The notes under the pieces: generated by a model | The model's database searches: none | Told to the model about the DNA's origin: nothing | What the model saw: the letters and a program-made list of their open reading frames with translations, nothing else | Shown: positions 57,500 to 64,000 of the stretch, one piece after another | Numbering within the stretch: the stretch's first letter is position 1 | How the letters are laid out: each line of letters opens with the position of its first letter | From: Sphingomonas phyllosphaerae FA2 | GTDB taxonomy: Bacteria > Pseudomonadota > Alphaproteobacteria > Sphingomonadales > Sphingomonadaceae | NCBI RefSeq assembly: GCF_000427645.1 | Contig: NZ_KE386571.1 | Span: 1 to 64,000 of the forward strand | Reading direction: 5' to 3' | DNA length: 64,000 bases | Program-made: the position numbers and the translations under genes

Positions 57500-57946
57500 T
57501 CAGAGAGACTCTGACCGCCTCTGCGGACGTTTGCGACGGATCGAAGCTGCGGCGGAATGGGGTAGCCGAATCTCAAAGCGCCGCAGCTCTTCACCGGCTT
57601 CACGATCCCCTAGGCGCGCAGCCTTGTTCAGCCAGTATCGATAGCCGCGAAGGTCATTTCGGTTGAACGCGTTCATAGCTAAGTGCTGGGCGCCGAGCGG
57701 GTCGCCTTTTCTATACCCGGCGTAGGCGAGTCCACTTTGGCTGTATCGCTCTGAGATGCGGCCAACCTTGCTCAACTCGCTACCCAGCTCCACCATCGCG
57801 GAGGTGTCGCCTGCAAACGCAAGGTGCCAGAGGATCGGCATTCGGTGCCCGATCTGATGATTGTCGCGGATGCCCCAGTAGCGCGCCCATAGTCGATCAA
57901 CTTTGCCCATCGTCCCCAGCATGCCGTCATGAATGAGTGACGGCAA
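57500..57946 (-). CDS. Sel1/TPR-like repeat hypothetical protein
   Basis: This protein has up to 148 residues from ATG 57946 (an internal ATG at 57922 is also possible). It contains SEL1-like helical pairs: GDTSAMVELGSELSKVGRI, GDPLGAQHLAMNAFNRNDLRGYRYWLNKAARLGDREAGEELRRFE. These modules bind peptides or partner proteins. There is no signal peptide. The C-terminus is basic. The partner is unknown. Confidence 0.6.
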   Translation of the reverse strand: MPSLIHDGMLGTMGKVDRLWARYWGIRDNHQIGHRMPILWHLAFAGDTSAMVELGSELSKVGRISERYSQSGLAYAGYRKGDPLGAQHLAMNAFNRNDLRGYRYWLNKAARLGDREAGEELRRFEIRLPHSAAASIRRKRPQRRSESL

Positions 57947-57987
57947 TTGGGCGGGCGATCATCCGGGTCAAACGGCCGACTTTGGGC

Positions 57988-58112
57988 GCAAGCGGACGAG
58001 CGGCTGCGGGTACCCGGCGGGTATAATCGAGTTCGTCCGCACCTTTGTACCAGGGAAAAAGGCGACCGAGGCGGAGGGCGTCTCCGCCTCAATCAGCCGA
58101 ATGTCGAATTGT
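57988..58112 (+). repeat. Dispersed intergenic hairpin repeat, copy E
   Basis: This is the best-formed copy: CGGACGAGCGGCTGCGGGTA, CCCGGCGGGTATAAT, CGAGTTCGTCCG, ACCTTTG, GGGAAAAAGGCGACC, hairpin GGCGGAG/CTCCGCC and TCAATCAGCCGAATGTCG. It aligns end to end with copy B on the opposite strand at 6957-7088. It lies between the Sel1-like gene and the MFS gene. Confidence 0.7.
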
Positions 58113-58231
58113 GGTGTGAACCGAAATGCGGCTTTGAAAAAGCCGGTTCGTATTTGCAGACATTCTCGGGCTGCGGCTTTCCCAAGAAGCATCGTCAAAC
58201 GGGATGTCGTTGAAAGCGCCTGCCTTACCGA

Positions 58232-59812
58232 TCAGGCGTGGTGGCCGCTCTGACCGTTGTCGGCGTCCAGATCTCGCAAATCCCGACCGAGTGTTTCTTG
58301 ACCGAACCAGGCGACGAGAACCAGGGACAGCACGGTCGGCACCATGACCATCAGCGATGAGGTTCCCATCGACAATGCGACCCCGCTGATCGTCAGGCCC
58401 TGTGCCAACAATCCCCCGGCTTTGGTGCAGGCCGCCACCCAACCGGTCGCCCGACCGCGTACCCGCATTGGGAAACTTTCTGCTGTATAGGGCAAGACAA
58501 TCGCGATGATGCCGTTCGATCCGACAATCAGCAATGCGACGGGAAGCACCGGGCTGCCGGTGCCCGCCAGCTCCAGTCGCAGTACGAGCAGCAGGCCCGC
58601 CAGGGTCAGCGCGATCATCGTCGCCAGCGCCCATTTGGTGCTCCACCGACTGTAGAGCAGCGCCGCGATGAAGACGGTGGGGAAGGCGATCAACGCGCTT
58701 TCCGCGAGCAGGCGGCTCGACACGCCGACCGAATAGCCCTTGGCGACCAGATCGGCGGGCAACCACAGCAGCAGGCCGAAGTTGATGAGGCCCCACGACA
58801 GCGCGCACATGCTGAGTGCAGCCAACTTTCCGTAGAGCGACCATCCCGTGAGAGCGTGCGACGGACGCTTCCCCGCCGACACCATCGGACTGGCGCGGGT
58901 CGCGCGCGCACCAAAGCGACGCATCACTGCTTCCGCTTCCTGAACGCGGCCCCGCGCGAGCAGAAACTTTGCCGATTCCGGAATGAGCGCACCAAGGAGC
59001 ACCAGCGTCAGCCCGGTCGGCAGGTTGGCGAGCCACAGGATGCGCCAGCCGAAGACCGGCTGAAGGATCGCCGACATTCCGCTCGCGGCGAAATAGCCAC
59101 CGACCGCGCCCAATCCACCGACGAGCACCAGGCTCCATCCGCGATGCCGATTGGGCATCATCTCCGCGAGCAGCGCGTAGGTGACAGGAAGCATACCGCC
59201 GGCCGCCGCGCCCATCATGAAGCACATCGCGATGTTCCATGCGAGGCTCGGCATCGCGCCGCAGATCGAGGTGCCGACGAACATCACCGCCGACAACAGG
59301 ATCGATGCCTTGCGGCCATAAACGTCGGCGATCCAGCCCCACAACACCGATCCCGTCACCGTCCCCGCCAGCGCGAAAAACGGGACAAGTGACACGGTCT
59401 TCTTGGGCACGCCATATTCGCTGATCATGCCCGGCACGGTGAAGCCGAGCGAGGCGGGCTTCATCACGTCAATGATAAGTGCGATGACGAGGACCGCCAT
59501 AAGGCCCCAATGAGCCAGGCTCAGTGGGGCGTCCTCCGGCGCGGTGACGACTATGTCGGCCGCAGCGGCGCGCTGCGCGGATACGTCGCGTGGCAACAGG
59601 CCGTAGGCCGCTACCAGCGTGCCGAGCACGATCAGCGCCATGCCCACCAGCATCATGCCGTCCATCGGCATCCCCACCAGACGATAATGCATGGCGCGCG
59701 CCATCGCGAACATGGGCAGATGGGCGACGACCCCGATCGTCACCGCGATACAGCCCAGAACGAACGCCCAGACCGCTTGCCGATCCGACAGCGTGCTTTT
59801 GATCGAACCCAT
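58232..59812 (-). CDS. MFS transporter, sugar/organic-acid porter-like
   Basis: The ATG at 59812 gives 526 residues with 12 or more hydrophobic helices plus an extra pair at the N-terminus. Sugar-porter-type MFS motifs are GWIADVYGRKASIL between helices 2 and 3, PNRHRGWSLVLVGGLGAVGG, IPESAKFLLARGRVQEAEAVMRRFG, and YTAESFPMRVRGRATGW in the second half. The substrate is not evident; aromatic acids and sugars are common for this branch. An upstream in-frame start at 59890 would add a polar tail. No catabolic gene is adjacent. Confidence 0.85.
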   Translation of the reverse strand: MGSIKSTLSDRQAVWAFVLGCIAVTIGVVAHLPMFAMARAMHYRLVGMPMDGMMLVGMALIVLGTLVAAYGLLPRDVSAQRAAAADIVVTAPEDAPLSLAHWGLMAVLVIALIIDVMKPASLGFTVPGMISEYGVPKKTVSLVPFFALAGTVTGSVLWGWIADVYGRKASILLSAVMFVGTSICGAMPSLAWNIAMCFMMGAAAGGMLPVTYALLAEMMPNRHRGWSLVLVGGLGAVGGYFAASGMSAILQPVFGWRILWLANLPTGLTLVLLGALIPESAKFLLARGRVQEAEAVMRRFGARATRASPMVSAGKRPSHALTGWSLYGKLAALSMCALSWGLINFGLLLWLPADLVAKGYSVGVSSRLLAESALIAFPTVFIAALLYSRWSTKWALATMIALTLAGLLLVLRLELAGTGSPVLPVALLIVGSNGIIAIVLPYTAESFPMRVRGRATGWVAACTKAGGLLAQGLTISGVALSMGTSSLMVMVPTVLSLVLVAWFGQETLGRDLRDLDADNGQSGHHA

Positions 59813-59997
59813 TACCTGGTCGCACCTCTCTGTCGCGTCGATAGAGGTTCGCGATGGGAGGGTGAAGGTGCTCCGCACCCGGAACGGCACTTTCGGATGA
59901 CAGGCCTACCCCCCCCATTTGGGCCCCGGTCATCATTCGACTAAGTAGCTGCGATTCCTCATTTCTGCTACAGCTTCCCCGAGTCTGGGGGGAATCT

Positions 59998-60378
59998 ATG
60001 GGCAGCTTCACCGTCGTGCCGCTGATCGCGCAACGCATCCTCTCGGTGCGCGTCGAGGGCAACCTGTCGCTCAACGACGTTGAGGAATTAAAAACCGCTC
60101 AACGTTCGGCGATCGACTTGGTCGGTTGGCTGGTTCAGGAGTATTCTCTTATAGTCGACATCACTGACGCTAAGATTCAGGATACTTCCGTTGCGTCCGC
60201 GCTAGACAAACTGCGAACGGACCCAAGCCTGGAGCCGAGCCGATTAGCGTTCGTTCATGGTTCCTCACCCGCCAAATTGCAGGTGCGACGACTTGCTACG
60301 CAGCGAGGCGATGGTGTGTTCGAAACCAGCGCAGAGGCCCGTGACTGGCTGAATAGTGGATCACGGCGAGGATCTTAG
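59998..60378 (+). CDS. STAS/SpoIIAA-like small protein
   Basis: This 126-residue cytoplasmic protein starts at ATG 59998 behind a G-rich ribosome-binding site (GGGGGGA). The pattern is beta strand RILSVRVEGNLSLNDVEELKTAQ, then YSLIVDITDAKIQD, RLAFVHGSSPAKLQVRRLATQ and FETSAEARDWLN. This matches the SpoIIAA/STAS-like fold of small proteins found in many alphaproteobacteria. It may bind lipids or partner proteins; the role is unknown. IS6 copy 3 starts 66 bases later. Confidence 0.6.
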   Translation: MGSFTVVPLIAQRILSVRVEGNLSLNDVEELKTAQRSAIDLVGWLVQEYSLIVDITDAKIQDTSVASALDKLRTDPSLEPSRLAFVHGSSPAKLQVRRLATQRGDGVFETSAEARDWLNSGSRRGS

Positions 60379-60444
60379 AGGAGCCGTCCTAGCCGCGCCG
60401 CAACAAGACTCTATTCAAACGTCGGGTAAGAACGGGGTGTCTCC

Positions 60445-60935
60445 GGCTCCGTCAAATCAAATGCACCTGCTGGTAAATGGGTGATGGTGGGGTAGGGGGA
60501 GCATGCATTGCCCGCGCAAGCCAGCTTCTCCGTTCCGCTACTTAAATTTGTCGCCGTAGGTGATCCGGCTGGTGGTGCTGATGTACGTGCGCTTTCCACT
60601 AAGTCTGCGAAACGTAGAGGATCTGCTGATCGAGCGCGGTATCAATATCTGCCATGAGACGTGTGGCTGCGGTGAAACAGGTTTGGTCCGATGTTTGCGG
60701 GCGACATCCGTCGCGCACGCATAAGCCGGATGCGTGGCTCCGACATTGGCGCTGGCACCTGGATGAAATGTACGCGAAGCTGAACGGCGACATGGTCTAC
60801 CTCTGGCGCGCCGTCGATCACAAGGGTGAGGTGCTGGAAAGCTACGCGAATAGAACCCGTGACAAGGTAGCCGCGCTTGCCTTCATGAAGAAGGCGCTGA
60901 AGCTCACGGCTCACCGGAGGCGATCACCACCGATG
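60445..60935 (+). pseudogene. Degenerate IS6-family element (copy 3)
   Basis: The left end GGCTCCGTCAAATCAAATGC is intact. The transposase is recognisable in pieces (PRKPASPFRYLN, VIRLVVLMYVRFPLSLRNVEDLL, HWRWHLDEMYAKLNGDMVYLWRAVDHKGEV) but broken by frameshifts and an in-frame stop. It ends abruptly at 60935 where the left end of IS6 copy 4 begins, close to the second catalytic Asp codon. It is inactive. Confidence 0.85.
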
Positions 60936-60981
60936 GTACCGTCAAACCAAATGCACCGGGTGGTGACGTGACCCCAGTCTT

Positions 60982-61887
60982 TCATCCAGCGGCAACCAGA
61001 GACCGACCGGTGTTGTTGCGCATGAGCGCAGGTGAAGCAACGGACGGGGTTAACCCCGTCCGTTGCTGTTCGAGCCCGGCAGCGAACGCAGCCGGGGTAG
61101 CGTAGCCGAGCGACGAGTGCAGCCGCTCGGTGTTGTAGTCGTCGACCCAGCGCGCCAGGATCGAGCGGGCCTGACCGATGGTGAAGAACAGCGTCTCGTT
61201 GAGCAGTTCGTCGCGCATGCGACCATTGAAGCTCTCGACGAACCCGTTCTGCGTCGGCTTGCCCGGCGCGATGTAATGCCACTCGACGCCAACCTCACCG
61301 GACCAGGCGAGCACCGCGTTCGACGTCAGCTCGGTCCCGTTGTCGCTGACGATCATCGTCGGTTTGCCACGCTCGGCGATCAGAGCGGTCAACTCGCGCA
61401 CGACCCGCCGGCCTGAGATCGACGTATCGGCCACCGCCCGGAGGCATTCGCGCGTCACGTCGTCGACGATGTTGAGCACGCGGAAGCGCCGGCCGGTGAC
61501 GAGCTGGTCGTGCACGAAGTCCAGGCTCCAGCGCTGATTGGGGAGCGCCAGCACCGGCGCGGGCGCCCGTGCGCCAACCGCTCGCCTTCGCCCCTTCCGA
61601 CGCCTGACCGTCAGCCCTTCCTCGCGATAGAGCCGCTGGGTCTTCTTGCGGTTGATCGTGATGCCATCCCGGCGAAGCAGGATGTGCAGCCGACGATAGC
61701 CGAACCGCCGGCGCTGCTGCGCCAGCTCACGCAAACGCGACCGCAGGTCGCCATCATCCGCCCGGCACGAGCGATACCGCATGCTCGTGCGGTTCGCTCC
61801 GATGACCATGCACGCCCGCCGCTCGCTCATCCCCAGCGTCGCCTGGAGATGGGCGACCGCTTGCCGCTTCGCGGCGGGCGTCACCAC
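60982..61887 (-). CDS. IS3-family transposase OrfB (copy 2)
   Basis: This has about 301 residues from a GTG at 61887 and is normally expressed as an OrfAB fusion. It has an HTH_21 segment ([17 protein letters not shown]) and a full DDE core: [20 protein letters not shown] and [15 protein letters not shown]. Unlike copy 1 all catalytic residues are present, so it is predicted active. It overlaps OrfA by 7 bases. Confidence 0.92.
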   Translation of the reverse strand: MVTPAAKRQAVAHLQATLGMSERRACMVIGANRTSMRYRSCRADDGDLRSRLRELAQQRRRFGYRRLHILLRRDGITINRKKTQRLYREEGLTVRRRKGRRRAVGARAPAPVLALPNQRWSLDFVHDQLVTGRRFRVLNIVDDVTRECLRAVADTSISGRRVVRELTALIAERGKPTMIVSDNGTELTSNAVLAWSGEVGVEWHYIAPGKPTQNGFVESFNGRMRDELLNETLFFTIGQARSILARWVDDYNTERLHSSLGYATPAAFAAGLEQQRTGLTPSVASPALMRNNTGRSLVAAG

Positions 61888-62147
61888 TTTTTTGACAGCA
61901 GGTCTTTCAACCCCGCATTGTCCAGCATCGTGTCCGCGAGCAGCCGCTTCAGTCGAGCATTCTCCTCCTCGAGCGACCGCAGACGCTTCGCGTCGGATAC
62001 CTCCAGGCCGCCGAACTTCGCCTTCCAGGCATAGTACGTCGCGCTCGACATACCGTGCTTGCGGCAAAGCTCCGTCACCACTGCACCCGCCTCGGCCTCC
62101 TTCAGGATGCCGATGATCTGCTCTTCCAAAAACTGCTTCCGCTTCAT
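61881..62147 (-). CDS. IS3-family transposase OrfA (copy 2)
   Basis: This 88-residue protein has the HTH ([40 protein letters not shown]) and a leucine-zipper-like helix ([21 protein letters not shown]). The last codons contain a slippery heptamer A-AAA-AAG just before TGG-TGA, which allows the -1 shift into OrfB. The sequence is related to, but clearly different from, OrfA of copy 1. Confidence 0.92.
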   Translation of the reverse strand: MKRKQFLEEQIIGILKEAEAGAVVTELCRKHGMSSATYYAWKAKFGGLEVSDAKRLRSLEEENARLKRLLADTMLDNAGLKDLLSKKW

Positions 62148-62245
62148 TCCGTCCGTCCCTTCAAGGGCCGGTCTCTAGCTCCAACTGGATGAAGAAACGG
62201 GGGTCACGTCAGTGGTAATCGGGTGATCGTGGGGTAGGGCAGGGC

Positions 62246-62962
62246 ATGCCTCGCCCGCGCAAGCCAGCCTCTCCGTTCCGCTACTTCAACTCGTCGCCCG
62301 AAGTGATCCGGCTGGTGGTGCTGATGTACGTGCGCTTTCCGCTCAGCTTGCGAAACGTGGAGGATCTGCTGTTCGAGCGCGGGATCGACATCTGTCACGA
62401 GACGGTGCGCCTGTGGTGGAACAGATTCGGTCCGCTGTTCGCGGGCGACATCCGCCGGCAGCGGATGAGCCGCATGCGCGGCTTTCGTCATTGGCGCTGG
62501 CACCTGGACGAAATGTACGTGAAGCTGAACGGCGAGATGGTCTACCTGTGGCGCGCGGTGGACCACGAAGGCGAGGTGCTGGAAAGCTACGTCACCCGCA
62601 CCCGCGACAAGGCGGCCGCGCTTGCGTTCATGAAGAAGGCGCTGAAGCGCCACGGCGCGCCGGAGGCGATCACAACCGACGGCCTGCGCAGCTACCGTGC
62701 CGCGATGAACGAGCTTGGCAATGCCGAGAAGCAGAAGGTCGGCCGCTGGGCGAATAACCGGGTGGAAAACAGCCACCTGCCATTCCGACGACGGGAGCGG
62801 GCGATGCAGCGGTTCCGGCAGATGAAGACGCTGCAGAAGTTCGCCTCCGTGCACGCCCACGTCCACAACCACTTCAGCCTGGAACGCCACCTCATCGATC
62901 GACAGACCTACCGGGAACGACGCTCCGCCGCACTGGCGGAGTGGCAGTCGCTTGTCAGCTGA
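62246..62962 (+). CDS. IS6-family transposase (copy 4)
   Basis: This 238-residue DDE transposase is closely similar to copy 1. HWRWHLDEMYVK, AITTDGLRSYRAAMNE and WANNRVENSHLPFRRRE hold the three catalytic acids. It is intact, but the IS3 insertion 35 bases upstream of its start has replaced the promoter side, so expression may depend on the IS3. Confidence 0.92.
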   Translation: MPRPRKPASPFRYFNSSPEVIRLVVLMYVRFPLSLRNVEDLLFERGIDICHETVRLWWNRFGPLFAGDIRRQRMSRMRGFRHWRWHLDEMYVKLNGEMVYLWRAVDHEGEVLESYVTRTRDKAAALAFMKKALKRHGAPEAITTDGLRSYRAAMNELGNAEKQKVGRWANNRVENSHLPFRRRERAMQRFRQMKTLQKFASVHAHVHNHFSLERHLIDRQTYRERRSAALAEWQSLVS

Positions 62963-63095
62963 ACACCGCCGTCAAAGACTGAAATGCATCGGGTGGAGAG
63001 CGGTTCGCATTAGACTGACACCACCATCTCGAGGGCTTAATGTCCCCTTGCGGGTCCTCGCCGCCGTCGCGAGATCTGGCCATTTGGAGAAGCTG

Positions 63096-63572
63096 CTACC
63101 TTCGATAGAACTCGGCCACCATGAGCAACTGGCGTATCGCCCGCAGCTCTGCATCCAGATGGAGCGACAGCTTGTCGACGGTCGCGAGCATGTCGGCCTT
63201 GTACCATCGCCACTCCGATGGGGGCACGCGCAACCATCGCGTCTGGTACGCAACGAACTCCTGCCCCAATTCCATGCAATCGATCTTCATGCCTCTGGCG
63301 ATGATCTTGCTCGAAGTGGGGGCGTAGGCCACGATCGGATCGAAGATGCTGCCATGCTTGAGGCGTTGGTAGCGCTGGAAGTGCTGGCCGAGCGCGGTTC
63401 GCCGATCCGTAAGCAATGCGCATGCGTCGACGCGATCGTTCGTCACCAGCGCCCGGGCGCGCCGCATCATCAGGCTCGCGCGGAGGACGTATCCTTCGGC
63501 CTGGACGCGCAGCGCTTTCCGCTGATCGGTCAATCCGAAGAGGTTCGGCGGCGCTAAAGGGCTGTCGGTCAT
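63096..63572 (-). CDS. Hypothetical protein cotranscribed with a globin
   Basis: This 158-residue, largely helical cytoplasmic protein has His/Trp/Tyr-rich segments (RTALGQHFQRYQRLKHG, RVPPSEWRWYKADM) and no known signature. Its ATG overlaps the globin stop (ATGA), so it is translationally coupled and may act with the globin, for example as a partner in signalling or haem chemistry. That role is inferred from position only. Confidence 0.6.
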   Translation of the reverse strand: MTDSPLAPPNLFGLTDQRKALRVQAEGYVLRASLMMRRARALVTNDRVDACALLTDRRTALGQHFQRYQRLKHGSIFDPIVAYAPTSSKIIARGMKIDCMELGQEFVAYQTRWLRVPPSEWRWYKADMLATVDKLSLHLDAELRAIRQLLMVAEFYRR

Positions 63573-64000
63573 GCGGCGACGCCTCGCTTGGTCGAAACGG
63601 CTTCATTGGCGGCCGCGATCATGACACTCGAGAGGATGGCATAGGCGCTCGTCCATGCCGCTTCGGTTGCGGTGTCAAAGCGCGGCCCGAGCGCCCCGCG
63701 CAGCGTCTCGATGAGCGCCACGCCGACAATCGAGTAATGCCGCTCCTCGACACCATAGCCGACATGCCTGATGGCTAGCGCTCGGGCGACCGGCACCACC
63801 TTCTCGAGTTGATCAAGGGCATCGACGACGGCCGCGAGCGTGAGAAACAGCTTGCGACCTTGATCGTCGATATCGCCATGGAACAGCGCGCGCGTTTCCG
63901 GCGCCAGCGTGAACAGCTGATCATAGAAAGTGTGTGCTGCGCCGGCGGCTGCTGGCAGCACGTGGGCGAAGCTTTCCTGAACCAACTCAATCTGATCGCC
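63569..64000 (-). CDS. Bacterial globin (partial at window end)
   Basis: The frame runs from the window edge to 63569 without a stop; the true start is beyond 64000 because DQIELVQESF continues upstream. The single-domain globin pattern is LVQESFAHVLP, FYDQLFTLAPETRALFHGD, a distal region KLFLTLAAVVDAL, and proximal His in LAIRHVGYGVEERHY. It ends about where a haem-only globin (Vgb-like) ends, with no reductase domain. It probably binds O2 or NO. It is followed by the overlapping hypothetical gene. Confidence 0.85.
   Translation of the reverse strand, partial: GDQIELVQESFAHVLPAAAGAAHTFYDQLFTLAPETRALFHGDIDDQGRKLFLTLAAVVDALDQLEKVVPVARALAIRHVGYGVEERHYSIVGVALIETLRGALGPRFDTATEAAWTSAYAILSSVMIAAANEAVSTKRGVAA

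Larger units (their letters stand above)
60964..62211 (-). mobile_element. IS3-family insertion sequence (copy 2), complete with target duplication
   Basis: Both ends begin TGACGTGACCCC (60964 onward, and on the minus strand from 62211). GTGG is duplicated at 60960-60963 and 62212-62215. The element is 1248 bp with orfA and orfB on the minus strand. The intact ends, target duplication and catalytic residues show a recent insertion into IS6 copy 4. Confidence 0.92.
60936..63025 (+). mobile_element. IS6-family element (copy 4), interrupted by an IS3 element in its left end
   Basis: The left end GGTACCGTCAAACCAAATGC starts at 60936. The right end is at 63025 (minus strand GGTGGTGTCAGTCTAATGC). 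Removing the IS3 insert and its 4-bp target duplication leaves 838 bp, the same size as copy 1. The transposase gene is intact, but its promoter in the left end is now 1.25 kb of IS3 away. Flanking 8-mers do not match. Confidence 0.85.

Overview
The window looks like a chromosomal segment of a Sphingomonas-type alphaproteobacterium (Sphingomonadaceae). The evidence is high GC, a PEPxxWA-type sorting tail on a secreted protein, many TonB-dependent receptors with FecI/FecR signalling, STN-domain receptors and an ECF41 sigma factor. It is an accessory, IS-rich region. No rRNA gene, canonical tRNA or CRISPR array was seen.

Layout: 1-7100 holds a truncated chemoreceptor end, an IS3-family element, a frameshifted IHF/HU-like gene, an EAL phosphodiesterase, a PEP-CTERM protein and small unknowns. 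7390-9122 is an SDR/GH130-like pair. 9400-13060 is a run of small secreted, membrane or stress-type genes (an lmo0937-like membrane peptide, an Rmf/CrpP-like protein) broken by an IS5-family element. 13160-14415 is an SRAP gene beheaded by an IS6-family element. 14650-16120 is an Rrf2 regulator divergent from a thioredoxin-reductase-like flavoprotein. 16550-19280 is an ECF41 sigma regulon: the sigma operon faces a carboxymuconolactone-decarboxylase gene, and both carry exact TGTCACA-N16-CGTC promoters. 19557-23609 is an overlapping operon of an FAD-monooxygenase/TspO fusion, DUF393, DUF427 and a class II-like photolyase, probably for light or oxidative stress. 23814-28318 is a D-amino-acid catabolic cluster (GntP permease, RidA, D-aminoacylase, and a divergent D-serine dehydratase/D-threonine aldolase-like enzyme).

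28340-47737 is a glycan-utilisation locus. A FecI-FecR-TonB receptor-GH20-GH29 operon (minus strand) lies beside GH92, a second TonB receptor (frameshifted), GH43 and a second GH92. Together these would import and trim N-glycan-like material by removing fucose, HexNAc and mannose. An IS5 remnant sits immediately upstream of the sigma gene.

49575-55832 is an envelope module: a secreted FecR-domain/coiled-coil protein is divergent from an orphan TpsB transporter that overlaps a CHASE2/degenerate-GGDEF/EAL protein. 55900-60380 carries small proteins, a lipoprotein, an MFS transporter, a STAS-like protein and a tRNA-Leu-like element without an anticodon loop. 60445-63025 is a nest of IS6 and IS3 elements. 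The window ends in a globin gene overlapped by a gene of unknown function.

Five intergenic copies of a roughly 100-130 bp repeat with a conserved hairpin are scattered through the window. I regard these and the tRNA-like element as the least explained signals.
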